Source: Bacillota bacterium
GTDB lineage: Bacteria; Bacillota; Clostridia; Christensenellales; SZUA-584
Reading direction: 5' to 3'
Assembly (NCBI GenBank): GCA_023391105.1
Contig: JAEWBO010000021.1
Location: 1 to 36,288, forward strand
Length of the DNA: 36,288 bases
The position numbers and the translations under genes are program-made. Numbering within the stretch: the stretch's first letter is position 1; every line of letters starts with the position of its first letter. Below, piece after piece: positions 24,808-33,706 of this stretch. Below the pieces are notes generated by a model. It saw only the letters and a list, made by a program, of their open reading frames with translations. It did not search any database and had not been told where the DNA came from.

Positions 24808-27435
24808 ATGACAAACCACAAAAGTCCCCATGGTTCAAACGCCAAGCAAATTTATGCTGCCTATTCCACATCGCCCGATGGGCTCACAGAGAATGAGGCC
24901 GCGCAAAGGCTCACTTCGCATGGACCAAACGTCTTAAAGGAAGGCAACAAAAAAACGTTGGCTTCTATCATTTTAAGCCAGTTTAAAAATCTCATGATAC
25001 TCGTGCTGCTGGCTGCCGCAGTGGTCAGTGCATTTCTTGGCGAGGTGCCGGATGCCATCATCATCTTCGCCGTCATACTATTGAATGCCATCATGGGCAC
25101 CATACAGGAGGCGCGCGCCGAAGCCGCACTGGACGCGCTTAAAAAGATGGCCGCTCCAGGCGCCAACGTGATACGCGGCGGCGCCACCATGTCTGTGAAA
25201 GCGACGGATATCGTGCCGGGCGACGTGGTGCTGCTGGAAGCAGGAGACTATGTGCCTGCGGATATACGGCTCATCGAAACAGCATCACTCAAAATTGAAG
25301 AAGCGCCGCTCACCGGCGAATCCGTTCCTGTCGAGAAGGATGCCACCGCCGAGCTCTCTGATGACGCGGCGCTCGCGGACCGCATCAACATGGCCTATTC
25401 GGGTACCAGCGTCACTTACGGACGCGGCAAGGGTGTCGTGTGTTTGACGGGTATGAACACGGAAATCGGCAAAATCGCTAGCGCACTCAGCGCTGCCAAG
25501 GAAAGTGAAACACCGCTTCAGCGGCGTCTCAATGCATTGTCCAAGGTATTATCCATTGCCGTGCTGGCCGTGGCTGCCGTGGTGTTCGCTGTCGGCATGT
25601 TCACGGGGCGCAGCGCGTTTGATATGTTCCTTGTGGCCGTGAGCTTGGCTGTCGCTGCTATTCCCGAAGGGCTTGCCACCGTTGTCACACTGCAGCTCAC
25701 TATGGGTGTCCAGAAGATGTCAAAAAACGGCGCGATCGTGCGCAAGCTTCCCGCTGTGGAAACGCTCGGCGGCACCAGCGTGATCTGTTCGGATAAAACG
25801 GGCACGCTGACGCAGAACAAAATGACGGTGCAAAAGGCGTTCTATAATAACGGAGAATACGAAGCCGGCTCGGTTAAAGAATCAGCCGAGCTGGAACTGC
25901 TCGAGAAAGCGTTTATACTCTGCAATGACACCAAAGAAACCGATGGGGAAAAGCTGCTGGGCGACCCGACTGAAACAGCGCTTTATGCGTTCTCGGCCGC
26001 GCGGCAACAGCCCGCCGGCGTTAAGAAATCGCTGCCTCGCATGTTCGAGATCCCGTTTGACTCGGAGCGCAAGCTCATGAGCACCGTAAACGGTTCGGAA
26101 TCACCGTTGCTTTTCGTCAAAGGCGCGCCGGACGAGCTGCTTGCACGCTGTACGCATATAGCTCAAGATGGCGGCGCTGTACCCATGACAAATGAGCTGC
26201 GCAAGCAGGTGCTTGAAGTCAACGAGCGGTTCGCTCAAAACGCACTGCGCGTGCTCGGCGCGGCTTATAAGCCGCTCTCGGTCGTGCCGCAATCCGGCGA
26301 CGGGGTGGAAAGCGATCTGATTTTTATCGGGCTTGCGGGTATGATCGACCCTCCGCGCGAGGAAGCAAGTGTGGCCGTTGCCGTCTGTAAACAAGCGGGA
26401 ATCAAGCCCGTGATGATCACCGGAGACCACAAGATCACCGCCGTGGCCATCGCGCAGCGACTCGGCATACTGGCCGAAAAGGATAAGGCCGTCACAGGCC
26501 GCGAGCTGGATTCTATGGACGATGATGCTTTGCTGCGTGATATTGATCAAATCCGCGTGTACGCACGCGTGGCGCCCGAGCACAAGGTGCGCATCGTCAA
26601 AGCGTTTCAGTCAAAAAACAACGTCGTGGCGATGACGGGCGACGGCGTGAACGACGCGCCCGCGCTCAAAACCGCCGATATTGGTGTGGGCATGGGCATC
26701 ACAGGCACCGAGGTATCCAAGAACGCGTCGGATATGGTATTGACCGATGACAACTTTGCGACCATCGTCAAAGCCGTCAAGGAAGGCCGCCGCATCTACC
26801 GCAACATTAAAAAAGCCGTTCAGTTTCTGTTGTCGGCCAATCTTTCAGAGGTGATCACACTGTTCGTGGGCACCTTGCTCGGTGTCACGGTATTAAGCCC
26901 CGTCCAGATACTCTGGGTGAACCTTGTCACAGACACATTCCCGGCGCTTGCCATCGGCATGGAGAGCGCCCCGGCCGACATTATGCACCGCAAACCGCGC
27001 GATGCCAAGCAAAGCTTTTTTGCCGAAGGCATGGCCGCGAACCTCGTGTTCTATGGCGTTGTGATGAGCATTCTGACGCTGGGTGCGTACTTCCTCGGCA
27101 CCACGCTCTACGGCAATCCCTTAATCGGCGAAACGATGGCGTTTCTGACGCTGGGTCTTGTTCAGCTGTTCCACGTGTATAACGTCCGCTCATCACAGCG
27201 GAGCATCGCCAACGGCTTCTTCACCAACAAGTGGATACACATATCGTTCATTGTTTCAGCGTTTTTACAGACGGCGATTGTTTTGATCGTCCCGCTCAAC
27301 GCGTTTTTCGATGTCGTGCCGCTCAGCGGTACACAGTGGCTCTACACCGCGCTGATTGCCTTCGCGATCATACCGATCAGCGAGCTCGTCAAAGCAGGCA
27401 AAAGGCTGCTTGGCAAAGGAACCCGAAATGATTGA
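24808..27435 (+). CDS. Calcium-type P-type ATPase
   Basis: 875-residue type II cation pump of the plasma membrane. The order is: N-terminal cation ATPase domain; membrane pairs; actuator domain with LTGES; M4 with PEGL at 286-289; phosphorylation motif DKTGTLT at 329-335; nucleotide domain with KGAPDELL; MTGDGVNDAPALK; and M6 with NLVTDTFPALAIG. The PEGL and the Asn/Asp in M6 fit Ca2+ transport; Mn2+ or others cannot be excluded. The start at 24808 has GGGAGAAATG upstream. It overlaps the PHP gene by 8 nt. Confidence 0.92.
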   Translation: MTNHKSPHGSNAKQIYAAYSTSPDGLTENEAAQRLTSHGPNVLKEGNKKTLASIILSQFKNLMILVLLAAAVVSAFLGEVPDAIIIFAVILLNAIMGTIQEARAEAALDALKKMAAPGANVIRGGATMSVKATDIVPGDVVLLEAGDYVPADIRLIETASLKIEEAPLTGESVPVEKDATAELSDDAALADRINMAYSGTSVTYGRGKGVVCLTGMNTEIGKIASALSAAKESETPLQRRLNALSKVLSIAVLAVAAVVFAVGMFTGRSAFDMFLVAVSLAVAAIPEGLATVVTLQLTMGVQKMSKNGAIVRKLPAVETLGGTSVICSDKTGTLTQNKMTVQKAFYNNGEYEAGSVKESAELELLEKAFILCNDTKETDGEKLLGDPTETALYAFSAARQQPAGVKKSLPRMFEIPFDSERKLMSTVNGSESPLLFVKGAPDELLARCTHIAQDGGAVPMTNELRKQVLEVNERFAQNALRVLGAAYKPLSVVPQSGDGVESDLIFIGLAGMIDPPREEASVAVAVCKQAGIKPVMITGDHKITAVAIAQRLGILAEKDKAVTGRELDSMDDDALLRDIDQIRVYARVAPEHKVRIVKAFQSKNNVVAMTGDGVNDAPALKTADIGVGMGITGTEVSKNASDMVLTDDNFATIVKAVKEGRRIYRNIKKAVQFLLSANLSEVITLFVGTLLGVTVLSPVQILWVNLVTDTFPALAIGMESAPADIMHRKPRDAKQSFFAEGMAANLVFYGVVMSILTLGAYFLGTTLYGNPLIGETMAFLTLGLVQLFHVYNVRSSQRSIANGFFTNKWIHISFIVSAFLQTAIVLIVPLNAFFDVVPLSGTQWLYTALIAFAIIPISELVKAGKRLLGKGTRND

Positions 27436-28219
27436 TTATCACATTCATACAAGCCTCTCCGCGGACTGCGGCGTCTCCATGATGAAAATGGCGCAGGCTG
27501 CGCAAAATGCGGGTCTTAGGGAAATCTGCTTCACAGAGCATATCGACCTGAATATGCTGGAGGGGCCGGATTTTATGGTCGATTTTGCGGCGTATGCCGC
27601 CGCGCTGGAAGACACCCGCGGCGCATATCCCGAGCTCACAATTCGCATGGGCATCGAAGCCGGGCTTGATATTGAAACAGCACCTCAAATGAAGACCCTT
27701 CTTAGCAGTCAGCCGCTTGATTATGTCATCGGTTCACAGCATGTGGTCTTCGGTCACGATCCGTTCTACGAGGAGGTCTGGAAGAAGCACACCAAGGCTG
27801 AAATTTTCGACGAGTATCTGCGCGTCTCGCTGGAATCCGTTTCAAGTATTGACGATTACGACGTGATGGGGCACATCGGCTATATCTCGAAATTCTGCCC
27901 TTATGAAGATAAGCTGCTGAGCTATGCCGATTATAACGATGTGATAGACTCGCTGCTGAAAATGCTGATAGAAAAAGGCAAGGGTCTCGAAGTCAACACC
28001 AACGGGCTTTACATGACACCTTCTACAATGCCTGAAACGCCCATTATCAAGCGCTATTTTGAGCTGGGCGGGCAAATCGTCACAGTCGGCTCGGATGCCC
28101 ATTACGAGGTGGCCGTGGCGCATGCCGTGTTTGACACGCTTGACACGCTCAAGGCCATCGGATTTCGGTATGTGTGCGCGTATGACAATCGTCAGCCGCG
28201 TTTCATACCGCTTCATTAG
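27428..28219 (+). CDS. HisJ-type histidinol-phosphatase (PHP domain)
   Basis: 263 residues. The PHP metal-binding motifs are present: DYHIHTSLSAD at the N-terminus, FTEHID (~38), HVVFG (~105), the MGHIGYISKF stretch and GSDAHY near the C-terminus. The family hydrolyses L-histidinol phosphate in histidine synthesis, but other phosphoesters are possible because no his genes are nearby. The start ATG at 27428 lies inside the end of the ATPase gene (8-nt overlap), so it is translationally coupled. A longer reading from 27356 would be within the ATPase and is rejected. Confidence 0.85.
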   Translation: MIDYHIHTSLSADCGVSMMKMAQAAQNAGLREICFTEHIDLNMLEGPDFMVDFAAYAAALEDTRGAYPELTIRMGIEAGLDIETAPQMKTLLSSQPLDYVIGSQHVVFGHDPFYEEVWKKHTKAEIFDEYLRVSLESVSSIDDYDVMGHIGYISKFCPYEDKLLSYADYNDVIDSLLKMLIEKGKGLEVNTNGLYMTPSTMPETPIIKRYFELGGQIVTVGSDAHYEVAVAHAVFDTLDTLKAIGFRYVCAYDNRQPRFIPLH

Positions 28220-28247
28220 CTTATCTAGCGTTTTGATCATGTGACGT

Positions 28248-28276
28248 TTGACACACCGTGCATGTATGGCTATAAT
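28248..28276 (+). promoter_or_regulatory. Promoter of ktrB-ktrA
   Basis: TTGACA (28248-28253), exact 17-bp spacer, TATAAT (28271-28276): full consensus, giving a leader of only ~16 nt. Confidence 0.85.
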
Positions 28277-28298
28277 GAGCGCGAAAAGGTGGAGAATC

Positions 28299-29675
28299 AT
28301 GAAAACGTTACGCGATGCGAAGCTGCAGCCGGCACAAATCATTATCCTTGGTTTTATCATCCTTATTATTTTGGGATCGATACTGCTGTCTCTTCCCGTC
28401 GCCACACGCAGCGGCAAGCCTCTTCATTATTTGGATGCACTATTTACATCCACGTCCGCAGTATGCGTCACCGGTTTGGTGGTTGCAGACACGGGTATCG
28501 TATTCTCATTGTTCGGACAGATTGTGATTATTCTACTGATACAAGCCGGTGGTCTCGGCGTGATGACCGTGATGTCATTTGCTTTTCTGCTGATCGGCAA
28601 ACGCATTACGCTCAGCGAGCGCATGGTTATCAAAGAAACATTCAACGAGTTCGACCTATCAGGGCTTGTAAAAATCGTGCTCAATGTGCTAAAGGTCACG
28701 CTTGCTGCCGAGCTGCTGGGCGCAGTGTTACTGGCCACGCGCTTTATTCCCGCTTTCGGTGTAGATAAGGGTATTTATTTCAGTCTTTTTCATGCCATTT
28801 CGGCTTTTTGCAACGCGGGCTTTGATATTCTTGGGCCAGTATCCAAGGCATACCCGAGCTTTTCCATGTTCGCTAGCGATCCTGTGGTGGTGCTTACGCT
28901 GAGTTTTCTAATCGTTTTAGGCGGTCTTGGCTTCATGGTTATCAACCAAGTGCTAAGCCCCACACGCATACGCAAAAAAGAGAAGCTCTCACGTTATACG
29001 AAGCTCGTGCTTACCATCACCACCATGCTCATACTGCTGGGCTTTGTGGCTGTGGTTTCTTTCGAACAGAATAACCCCAAAACGCTGGGCAGCATGAGCT
29101 TTGGCAATAAGCTGCTGAACGGATTGTTTCAGGCCGTCACGCCGCGTTCAGGGGGATTTGCCACCATTGATCAGAACTTAATGCTTCCCGTAACCAAATC
29201 TATTGTGATTCTGCTTATGTTTATTGGCGCTTCGCCCGCGGGCACAGGCGGCGGTATCAAAACAACAACGTTTGCTATTGTTCTGCTTTTCCTGCTTGCA
29301 AGTGCGCGCGGAAAACAGGATGTGACCATACTGGACAGAAGAGTCGCAACCGAAACGGTGCGTCGTGCGCTAACCATCACGCTGCTTGCCTTTACCGTGG
29401 TTGCTGTGGCTTGCTTGGCGTTGCTCGGCATTGAAGAGCAGCGCGGTGGTATGTTTACATTTGAAAATATCATTTTTGAAGTGGTCTCCGCTTTTACTGC
29501 TGGCCTTTCCGTTGGGCTCACGCCGACTTTAAGCATGGCCAGCCGCATTATTTTGATTTTTGTGATGTTTGCGGGGCGCGTGGGGCTGATGACGCTTGTG
29601 GTGGGACTGGCAGTTCGGTCTCGCAAAGATGATACCCGCATTCGGTACCCTGAAGAAAGGTTTATGGTAGGATAA
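28299..29675 (+). CDS. ktrB: Potassium uptake channel subunit KtrB/TrkH
   Basis: 458-residue membrane protein of the SKT superfamily; with KtrA it imports K+ (often Na+-coupled). The four pore-loop filters are recognisable: SAVCVTGLVV, SAFCNAGFDI, TPRSGGFATI and SAFTAGLSVGL. The flexible gating region ASPAGTGGGIKTTT is also present. The start at 28299 follows GGTGGAG. The stop is one base before ktrA. Confidence 0.93.
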   Translation: MKTLRDAKLQPAQIIILGFIILIILGSILLSLPVATRSGKPLHYLDALFTSTSAVCVTGLVVADTGIVFSLFGQIVIILLIQAGGLGVMTVMSFAFLLIGKRITLSERMVIKETFNEFDLSGLVKIVLNVLKVTLAAELLGAVLLATRFIPAFGVDKGIYFSLFHAISAFCNAGFDILGPVSKAYPSFSMFASDPVVVLTLSFLIVLGGLGFMVINQVLSPTRIRKKEKLSRYTKLVLTITTMLILLGFVAVVSFEQNNPKTLGSMSFGNKLLNGLFQAVTPRSGGFATIDQNLMLPVTKSIVILLMFIGASPAGTGGGIKTTTFAIVLLFLLASARGKQDVTILDRRVATETVRRALTITLLAFTVVAVACLALLGIEEQRGGMFTFENIIFEVVSAFTAGLSVGLTPTLSMASRIILIFVMFAGRVGLMTLVVGLAVRSRKDDTRIRYPEERFMVG

Positions 29676-29676
29676 T

Positions 29677-30342
29677 ATGGCTCAAAAACAGTTTATCGTT
29701 ATTGGAATGGGACGCTTCGGGCAAAGCGTTGCCAAAAGCTTAACGAACCTCGGTAAAGAGGTGCTCGCTGTGGACAACGACGCTGGCCTCATTGATGACG
29801 TGGCTCCGTATGTGACCCACGCTGTGCAGGCAGACGCCACTGACGAAAAAGCACTGGCCGCGCTTGGTCTTAAAAACTTTGATGTGGCCGTTGTCACGAT
29901 GGGAGAAAATATGCACGCCAGCATACTGATCACGTTGTTGTGTAAGGAGATGGGCGTCAATTTCGTGCTTGCTAAAGCACAGAATGAAATTCACGCAAAG
30001 GTCTTGCGAAAAACGGGTGCGGACAAGGTGGTTTTCCCCGAACGCGATATGGGCATGCGCGTGGCGCACAGTCTTGCCGATTCAACGGTGCATGACTATG
30101 TGGAGATTGCAGGAGATCTTCGGATCATGGACATATCCGTGATTAACGGGTGGATCGGCAAGGACCTAATCGAGCTCAATTTCCGGCAAAAATACGGGGT
30201 CAACATCATTGCGATTAAAAAGGATAACCAGGAAATCAACACCTCCCCACGTGGCACGGATATTCTGGAAAAAGGCAACACACTCATTGTCGCCGGAAGT
30301 AAAGAAAATATCTCAAAACTGGAGACTATGATAAACAAATAA
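29677..30342 (+). CDS. ktrA: Potassium channel gating subunit KtrA/TrkA
   Basis: 221 residues. RCK-N domain with the Rossmann loop GMGRFG (10-15) and acidic end VDND, which binds ATP/ADP or NAD. RCK-C domain in the last ~80 residues (DISVINGWIGKDLIELNFRQKYGVNII), a possible c-di-AMP site as in Firmicute KtrA. It forms a cytoplasmic ring gating KtrB. AGGA lies a few bases before the ATG, inside the end of ktrB. Confidence 0.95.
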   Translation: MAQKQFIVIGMGRFGQSVAKSLTNLGKEVLAVDNDAGLIDDVAPYVTHAVQADATDEKALAALGLKNFDVAVVTMGENMHASILITLLCKEMGVNFVLAKAQNEIHAKVLRKTGADKVVFPERDMGMRVAHSLADSTVHDYVEIAGDLRIMDISVINGWIGKDLIELNFRQKYGVNIIAIKKDNQEINTSPRGTDILEKGNTLIVAGSKENISKLETMINK

Positions 30343-30395
30343 AACCCAAGGTCACATTGATGAAACAAGACGTACGTCCCATAATATAAACAACA

Positions 30396-30417
30396 GCGCG
30401 GTATTTTTGTACCGCGC
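30396..30417 (+). terminator. Hairpin after ktrA
   Basis: 8-bp stem GCGCGGTA (30396-30403) and TACCGCGC (30410-30417) with a TTTTTG loop. The T-run after it is poor, so termination may be partial. Confidence 0.5.
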
Positions 30418-30445
30418 CGCTGCTTTGTGTAAGTAAAACGCTTTC

Positions 30446-30598
30446 TCACCGCTGCTTAATGTGCATCCATCTGAAAGGGTCTGTTACGGAAATCCCGCGT
30501 ACGGATTCTGGCAGAAACGGACAACCGGTTCCGCTGCCAGCAAGCGCATATCGACCCTCGCGCGTTAACTGCTGCGCGCATATCCTTGTCATTGTCAT
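30446..30598 (-). other. Structured GC-rich island with overlapping open frames
   Basis: A 50-codon minus-strand frame starts at 30598 (MTMTRICAQQL...) and ends at TGA 30446. A second minus frame and a plus-strand frame of 67 codons also stay open here, which is more typical of a constrained non-coding element or relic than of one gene. It contains a strong two-part hairpin: CTGGCAG (30508-30514) with CTGCCAG (30534-30540), and inside it CGGA (30518-30521) with TCCG (30530-30533). GCGCATATC also occurs nearby twice, at about 30544 and 30577. No good ribosome site precedes the small frame. It could be a small RNA, a small protein or a repeat copy. Confidence 0.35.
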
Positions 30599-30689
30599 TC
30601 CGCTTTCGCCGCCGGCAAGTCACCCGACTCACCTCATCGACTTTTTCTCCAAGTATTCTTAAAACACACTTCAAACTCCGGCTGCAAGC

Positions 30690-30910
30690 GGTTCGAATTT
30701 TGTTTTACAGCTTTATTTTGATCGGTTATTGCATATCTTATTAATGTATTTTCTTCCAATTCATCTTTATATACATTCATCGGCTCGATCAATTGCAAGT
30801 TTATTTTTTTCCAATTTCAATAACAAGCTCTTTTTACAATCTAATTGTTCATATTTTGATTATATTGCAATTGTGATTTTTATATCATGCAAATTTACAC
30901 CTATTTGCTA
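30690..30910. other. Very AT-rich non-coding stretch
   Basis: About 220 bp with few G or C, many T-runs and repeated TTGCAA/ATTGCAA and TTCCAATT strings (for example 30790-30860). No gene is recognised. It lies directly upstream of the glt promoter and could act as a curved or UP-like activating region. Confidence 0.5.
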
Positions 30911-30939
30911 TTGATTTTTCATAACGCAGATAGTATAAT
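30911..30939 (+). promoter_or_regulatory. Promoter of the glutamate synthase operon
   Basis: TTGATT (30911-30916), 17-bp spacer, TATAAT (30934-30939). Start near 30946, leaving a leader of about 155 nt. A second TATAAT at 30974-30979 lacks a good -35. Confidence 0.7.
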
Positions 30940-30951
30940 GATACAGCCAAC

Positions 30952-30971
30952 ACGGAAATGGATATTTCCGT
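30952..30971 (+). promoter_or_regulatory. Palindrome at the start of the glt leader
   Basis: Perfect 8-bp arms ACGGAAAT (30952-30959) and ATTTCCGT (30964-30971) around GGAT. Being just after the predicted start site, it may be an operator for a repressor or a 5' stabilising hairpin. Confidence 0.5.
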
Positions 30972-31049
30972 CATATAATACTTTAAATGATCGAACATTT
31001 CTTGCGACTTGTTCACACAGGTCTTGTTGGCGTCTTTACTTTATCGTGG

Positions 31050-31074
31050 GCGTTTCTCCTTAATCAAGAAACGC
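31050..31074 (+). promoter_or_regulatory. Leader hairpin before gltB amidotransferase gene
   Basis: Perfect 8-bp stem GCGTTTCT (31050-31057) and AGAAACGC (31067-31074) with a 9-nt loop, ending 26 nt before the start codon and close to the ribosome site GAGGGGGAG. No T-run follows. It could shape translation or be part of a riboswitch or antiterminator target; no known class is recognised. Confidence 0.4.
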
Positions 31075-31100
31075 ACTGAAACATCCGAGGGGGAGAATAA

Positions 31101-32189
31101 ATGATAAAAGAGGGGCAAGTCAGGATACCGTCCGGCTGCGCGATAAGCGGAATACTTAACCGAAGTGGAAAGCGGTTCTCAGGCGAATCCATTATAAAAT
31201 CGATAGAGCTGATGCACGACAGAAGCAATGGTCTTGGCGGCGGTTTTGCAGGCTATGGTATCTACCCTGAATATGCAGAGCTTTATGCATTGCATTTGTT
31301 CTATGACGATATGGCTGCCAAAACATCAGTCGATGAATTAATCGAGCATCATTTTGAAATAGAAAAGGCAGAAGTCATTCCCACAAGAAAGAGCAAAGAG
31401 ATTCCTTCGAGCCCTTTAATATGGCGTTATTTCGTCTATCCGCGTAAGCAAAGACTGCAAAAATCCGGACTTGATGAACAAGAATATGTCGCTCAATTTG
31501 TATTTAGAGTTAACGAGGATTTCAGAGGCGCTTATGTTTTTTCGTCAGGAAAGAATATGGGCGCTTTTAAAGGTGTGGGGTTTCCCGAAGACATCGGACG
31601 CTTTTTCAAGCTCGAAACCTACAACGCTTATCTTTGGACGTCTCACGGGCGGTTCCCGACCAACACGCCGGGCTGGTGGGGCGGCGCGCATCCGTTCACG
31701 CTGCTGAACTGGTCGATCGTGCACAACGGTGAAATCTCCTCGTACGATGCCAACAGGCGTTTTGTTGAGATGTTCGGCTATAAGTGCACGCTGATGACGG
31801 ATACAGAGGTCATCACTTATCTGTTCGACCTGCTTGTGCGCAAGCACGGCATGTCGCTCAAGGAGGCCGTAAACGTGGTGGCGGCGCCTTTCTGGCGTGA
31901 AATTGAGCTGCTTAATGATGAAGATAAGCGTAAATTCGAAGCAATACGCGGCGTTTATGGCTCGGCGCTTGTGAATGGACCGTTCTCCATCATACTTGGT
32001 TTTGAGGGCGGAATGCTGGCGCTTAATGACAGAATCAAGCTAAGATCTCTCGTGGCGGCGGAAAAGGACGACATGCTGTATGTCGCAAGTGAAGAAGCGG
32101 CCATCCGCATTATTTGCGCAAACCCCGATAGGGTCTGGGCGCCCCGCGGCGGAGAACCAATTATAGGACTGCTGGAGGATAACCAATGA
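31101..32189 (+). CDS. Glutamate synthase, glutamine amidotransferase subunit
   Basis: 362-residue stand-alone class II amidotransferase domain of glutamate synthase; releases ammonia from glutamine. The nucleophile is Cys13 (IPSGCAISGI), so a 12-residue propeptide must be removed to expose the N-terminal Cys. SHGRFPTNTPGWWGGAHPF, the HNGEISSYDANRR stretch and TDTEVI are the typical glutamine-site motifs. An insertion of about 130 residues sits between the first strand and these motifs, as in split clostridial and archaeal forms. It overlaps the next gene by 4 nt (ATGA). First gene of the operon. Confidence 0.92.
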   Translation: MIKEGQVRIPSGCAISGILNRSGKRFSGESIIKSIELMHDRSNGLGGGFAGYGIYPEYAELYALHLFYDDMAAKTSVDELIEHHFEIEKAEVIPTRKSKEIPSSPLIWRYFVYPRKQRLQKSGLDEQEYVAQFVFRVNEDFRGAYVFSSGKNMGAFKGVGFPEDIGRFFKLETYNAYLWTSHGRFPTNTPGWWGGAHPFTLLNWSIVHNGEISSYDANRRFVEMFGYKCTLMTDTEVITYLFDLLVRKHGMSLKEAVNVVAAPFWREIELLNDEDKRKFEAIRGVYGSALVNGPFSIILGFEGGMLALNDRIKLRSLVAAEKDDMLYVASEEAAIRIICANPDRVWAPRGGEPIIGLLEDNQ

Positions 32190-33691
32190 GTTTACAACTT
32201 GGCTGGCCGGACTATCTGGTCGAAAGAGATGAAAATAGATGCATACAATGCGAAGTGTGTGCCAAGCAGTGCGCCAACGAGGTGCATAAGCTGGACCCCG
32301 ATACAGGCAAAATGGTTGCGGATGAAGCAAAATGCGTCAACTGCCATCGCTGTGTCGCGCTTTGCCCCACGCGTGCGCTCAAGATCCGCGTGAACGATCT
32401 GGAGTTTAAGCCCAACGCGAACTGGACGAGCAGCACAATTAAGGAAATATATAAGCAGGCAGCCACGGGCTCGGTGCTGCTGACGGGCATGGGAAACCCC
32501 AATCCGTTCCCGATTTACTGGGACAAAATGCTGATTAACGCCTCACAGGTGACGAACCCGTCGATCGACCCGCTTCGCGAACCCATGGAGACAGGCGTCA
32601 TCCTGGGCCGCAAGCCCGAAAAGCTCGAGTTTGACAAGGACGGAAAGCTGATCACGAAGATGCCGCCGCAGGTGAAGCTGTCGGTGCCTGTGATGTTCTC
32701 CGCGATGTCGTTCGGTTCCATTTCCCGCAACGCACATGAGGCACTTGCGCGCGCGGCGACAGAGCTTGGCATACTCTATAATACAGGCGAGGGCGGTCTT
32801 GCGAAGGAATTCTACCAATATGGCGCCAACACCATCGTACAGGTGGCCTCGGGGCGTTTCGGCGTGCATGCTGAATATCTTAACGCGGGCGCGATGCTCG
32901 AGATCAAGATCGGCCAGGGTGCAAAGCCCGGTATCGGCGGCCATCTGCCCGGTGAAAAGGTGGGCGAGCATGTCTCGATGGCACGCATGATTCCGCAGGG
33001 CAGCGACGCGATTTCTCCCGCCCCGCACCACGATATTTATTCTATCGAGGATCTGCGGCAGTTGATTTACTCGCTCAAAGAAGCGACAAATTATACAAAG
33101 CCGGTATCCGTCAAGATCGCGGCGGTGCACAACGCTCCCGCTATCGCGTCGGGTATTGCAAGAGCCGGCGCCGATGTGATCGCCATCGATGGTTTCCGCG
33201 GCGGTACGGGCGCTGCGCCGCAGCGCGTGCGTGATAACGTGGGTATCCCAATCGAGCTGGCATTGGCCGCGGTCGACCAGCGGCTCAGGGAAGAAAGCAT
33301 ACGGCACCAGGTCTCTCTCGTGGTGGCGGGCAGTGTGCGCAACAGCGCCGACATCGTCAAAGCGATTGCGCTGGGTGCGGATGCGTGCTATATCGGTTCC
33401 TCCGCGTTGCTGGCGATCGGCTGCCATATGTGTCAGAACTGCTATTCAGGAAAATGCAACTGGGGTATCGCGACACAGCGCGACGACCTTGTCAAGCGCC
33501 TTAATCCGGACATTGCTTACCAGCGGTTGGTGAACCTCATCAGCGCGTGGAAGCACGAGATCGAGGAAATGCTGGGCGGCATGGGCATCAACGCCATCGA
33601 GAGCCTTCGCGGCAACCGGTTGATGCTGCGCGGTGTGGGCCTGAACCAAAAGGAACTTGATGTTCTTGGCATCAAGCATGCCGGAGAATAG
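32186..33691 (+). CDS. Glutamate synthase, FMN/Fe-S synthase subunit
   Basis: 501 residues. N-terminal two-cluster ferredoxin domain: Cys19, 22, 25, 29 and Cys50, 53, 56, 60. Then the FMN-binding TIM barrel of glutamate synthase: SFGSISRNAHEALARAA, NTGEGG, IKIGQGAKPGIGGHLPGEKV, KIAAVHN, DGFRGGTGAAP. A cysteine cluster CHMCQNCYSGKC near residue 415 would hold the [3Fe-4S] centre. It converts 2-oxoglutarate and ammonia to glutamate. This matches the archaeal-type fusion of ferredoxin and GltB core. Confidence 0.95.
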   Translation: MSLQLGWPDYLVERDENRCIQCEVCAKQCANEVHKLDPDTGKMVADEAKCVNCHRCVALCPTRALKIRVNDLEFKPNANWTSSTIKEIYKQAATGSVLLTGMGNPNPFPIYWDKMLINASQVTNPSIDPLREPMETGVILGRKPEKLEFDKDGKLITKMPPQVKLSVPVMFSAMSFGSISRNAHEALARAATELGILYNTGEGGLAKEFYQYGANTIVQVASGRFGVHAEYLNAGAMLEIKIGQGAKPGIGGHLPGEKVGEHVSMARMIPQGSDAISPAPHHDIYSIEDLRQLIYSLKEATNYTKPVSVKIAAVHNAPAIASGIARAGADVIAIDGFRGGTGAAPQRVRDNVGIPIELALAAVDQRLREESIRHQVSLVVAGSVRNSADIVKAIALGADACYIGSSALLAIGCHMCQNCYSGKCNWGIATQRDDLVKRLNPDIAYQRLVNLISAWKHEIEEMLGGMGINAIESLRGNRLMLRGVGLNQKELDVLGIKHAGE

Positions 33692-33706
33692 ACGGGGGTT
33701 AAATAA

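Noticed and set aside
30446..30680. Two or three small proteins in the ktrA-glt gap
   Set aside because: Frames overlap on both strands and lack good ribosome sites; kept as one structured island instead.
32543..33427. 294-codon minus-strand open frame
   Set aside because: Lies opposite the FMN subunit of glutamate synthase; composition is shadow-like (Arg/His-rich) and no ribosome site is seen.
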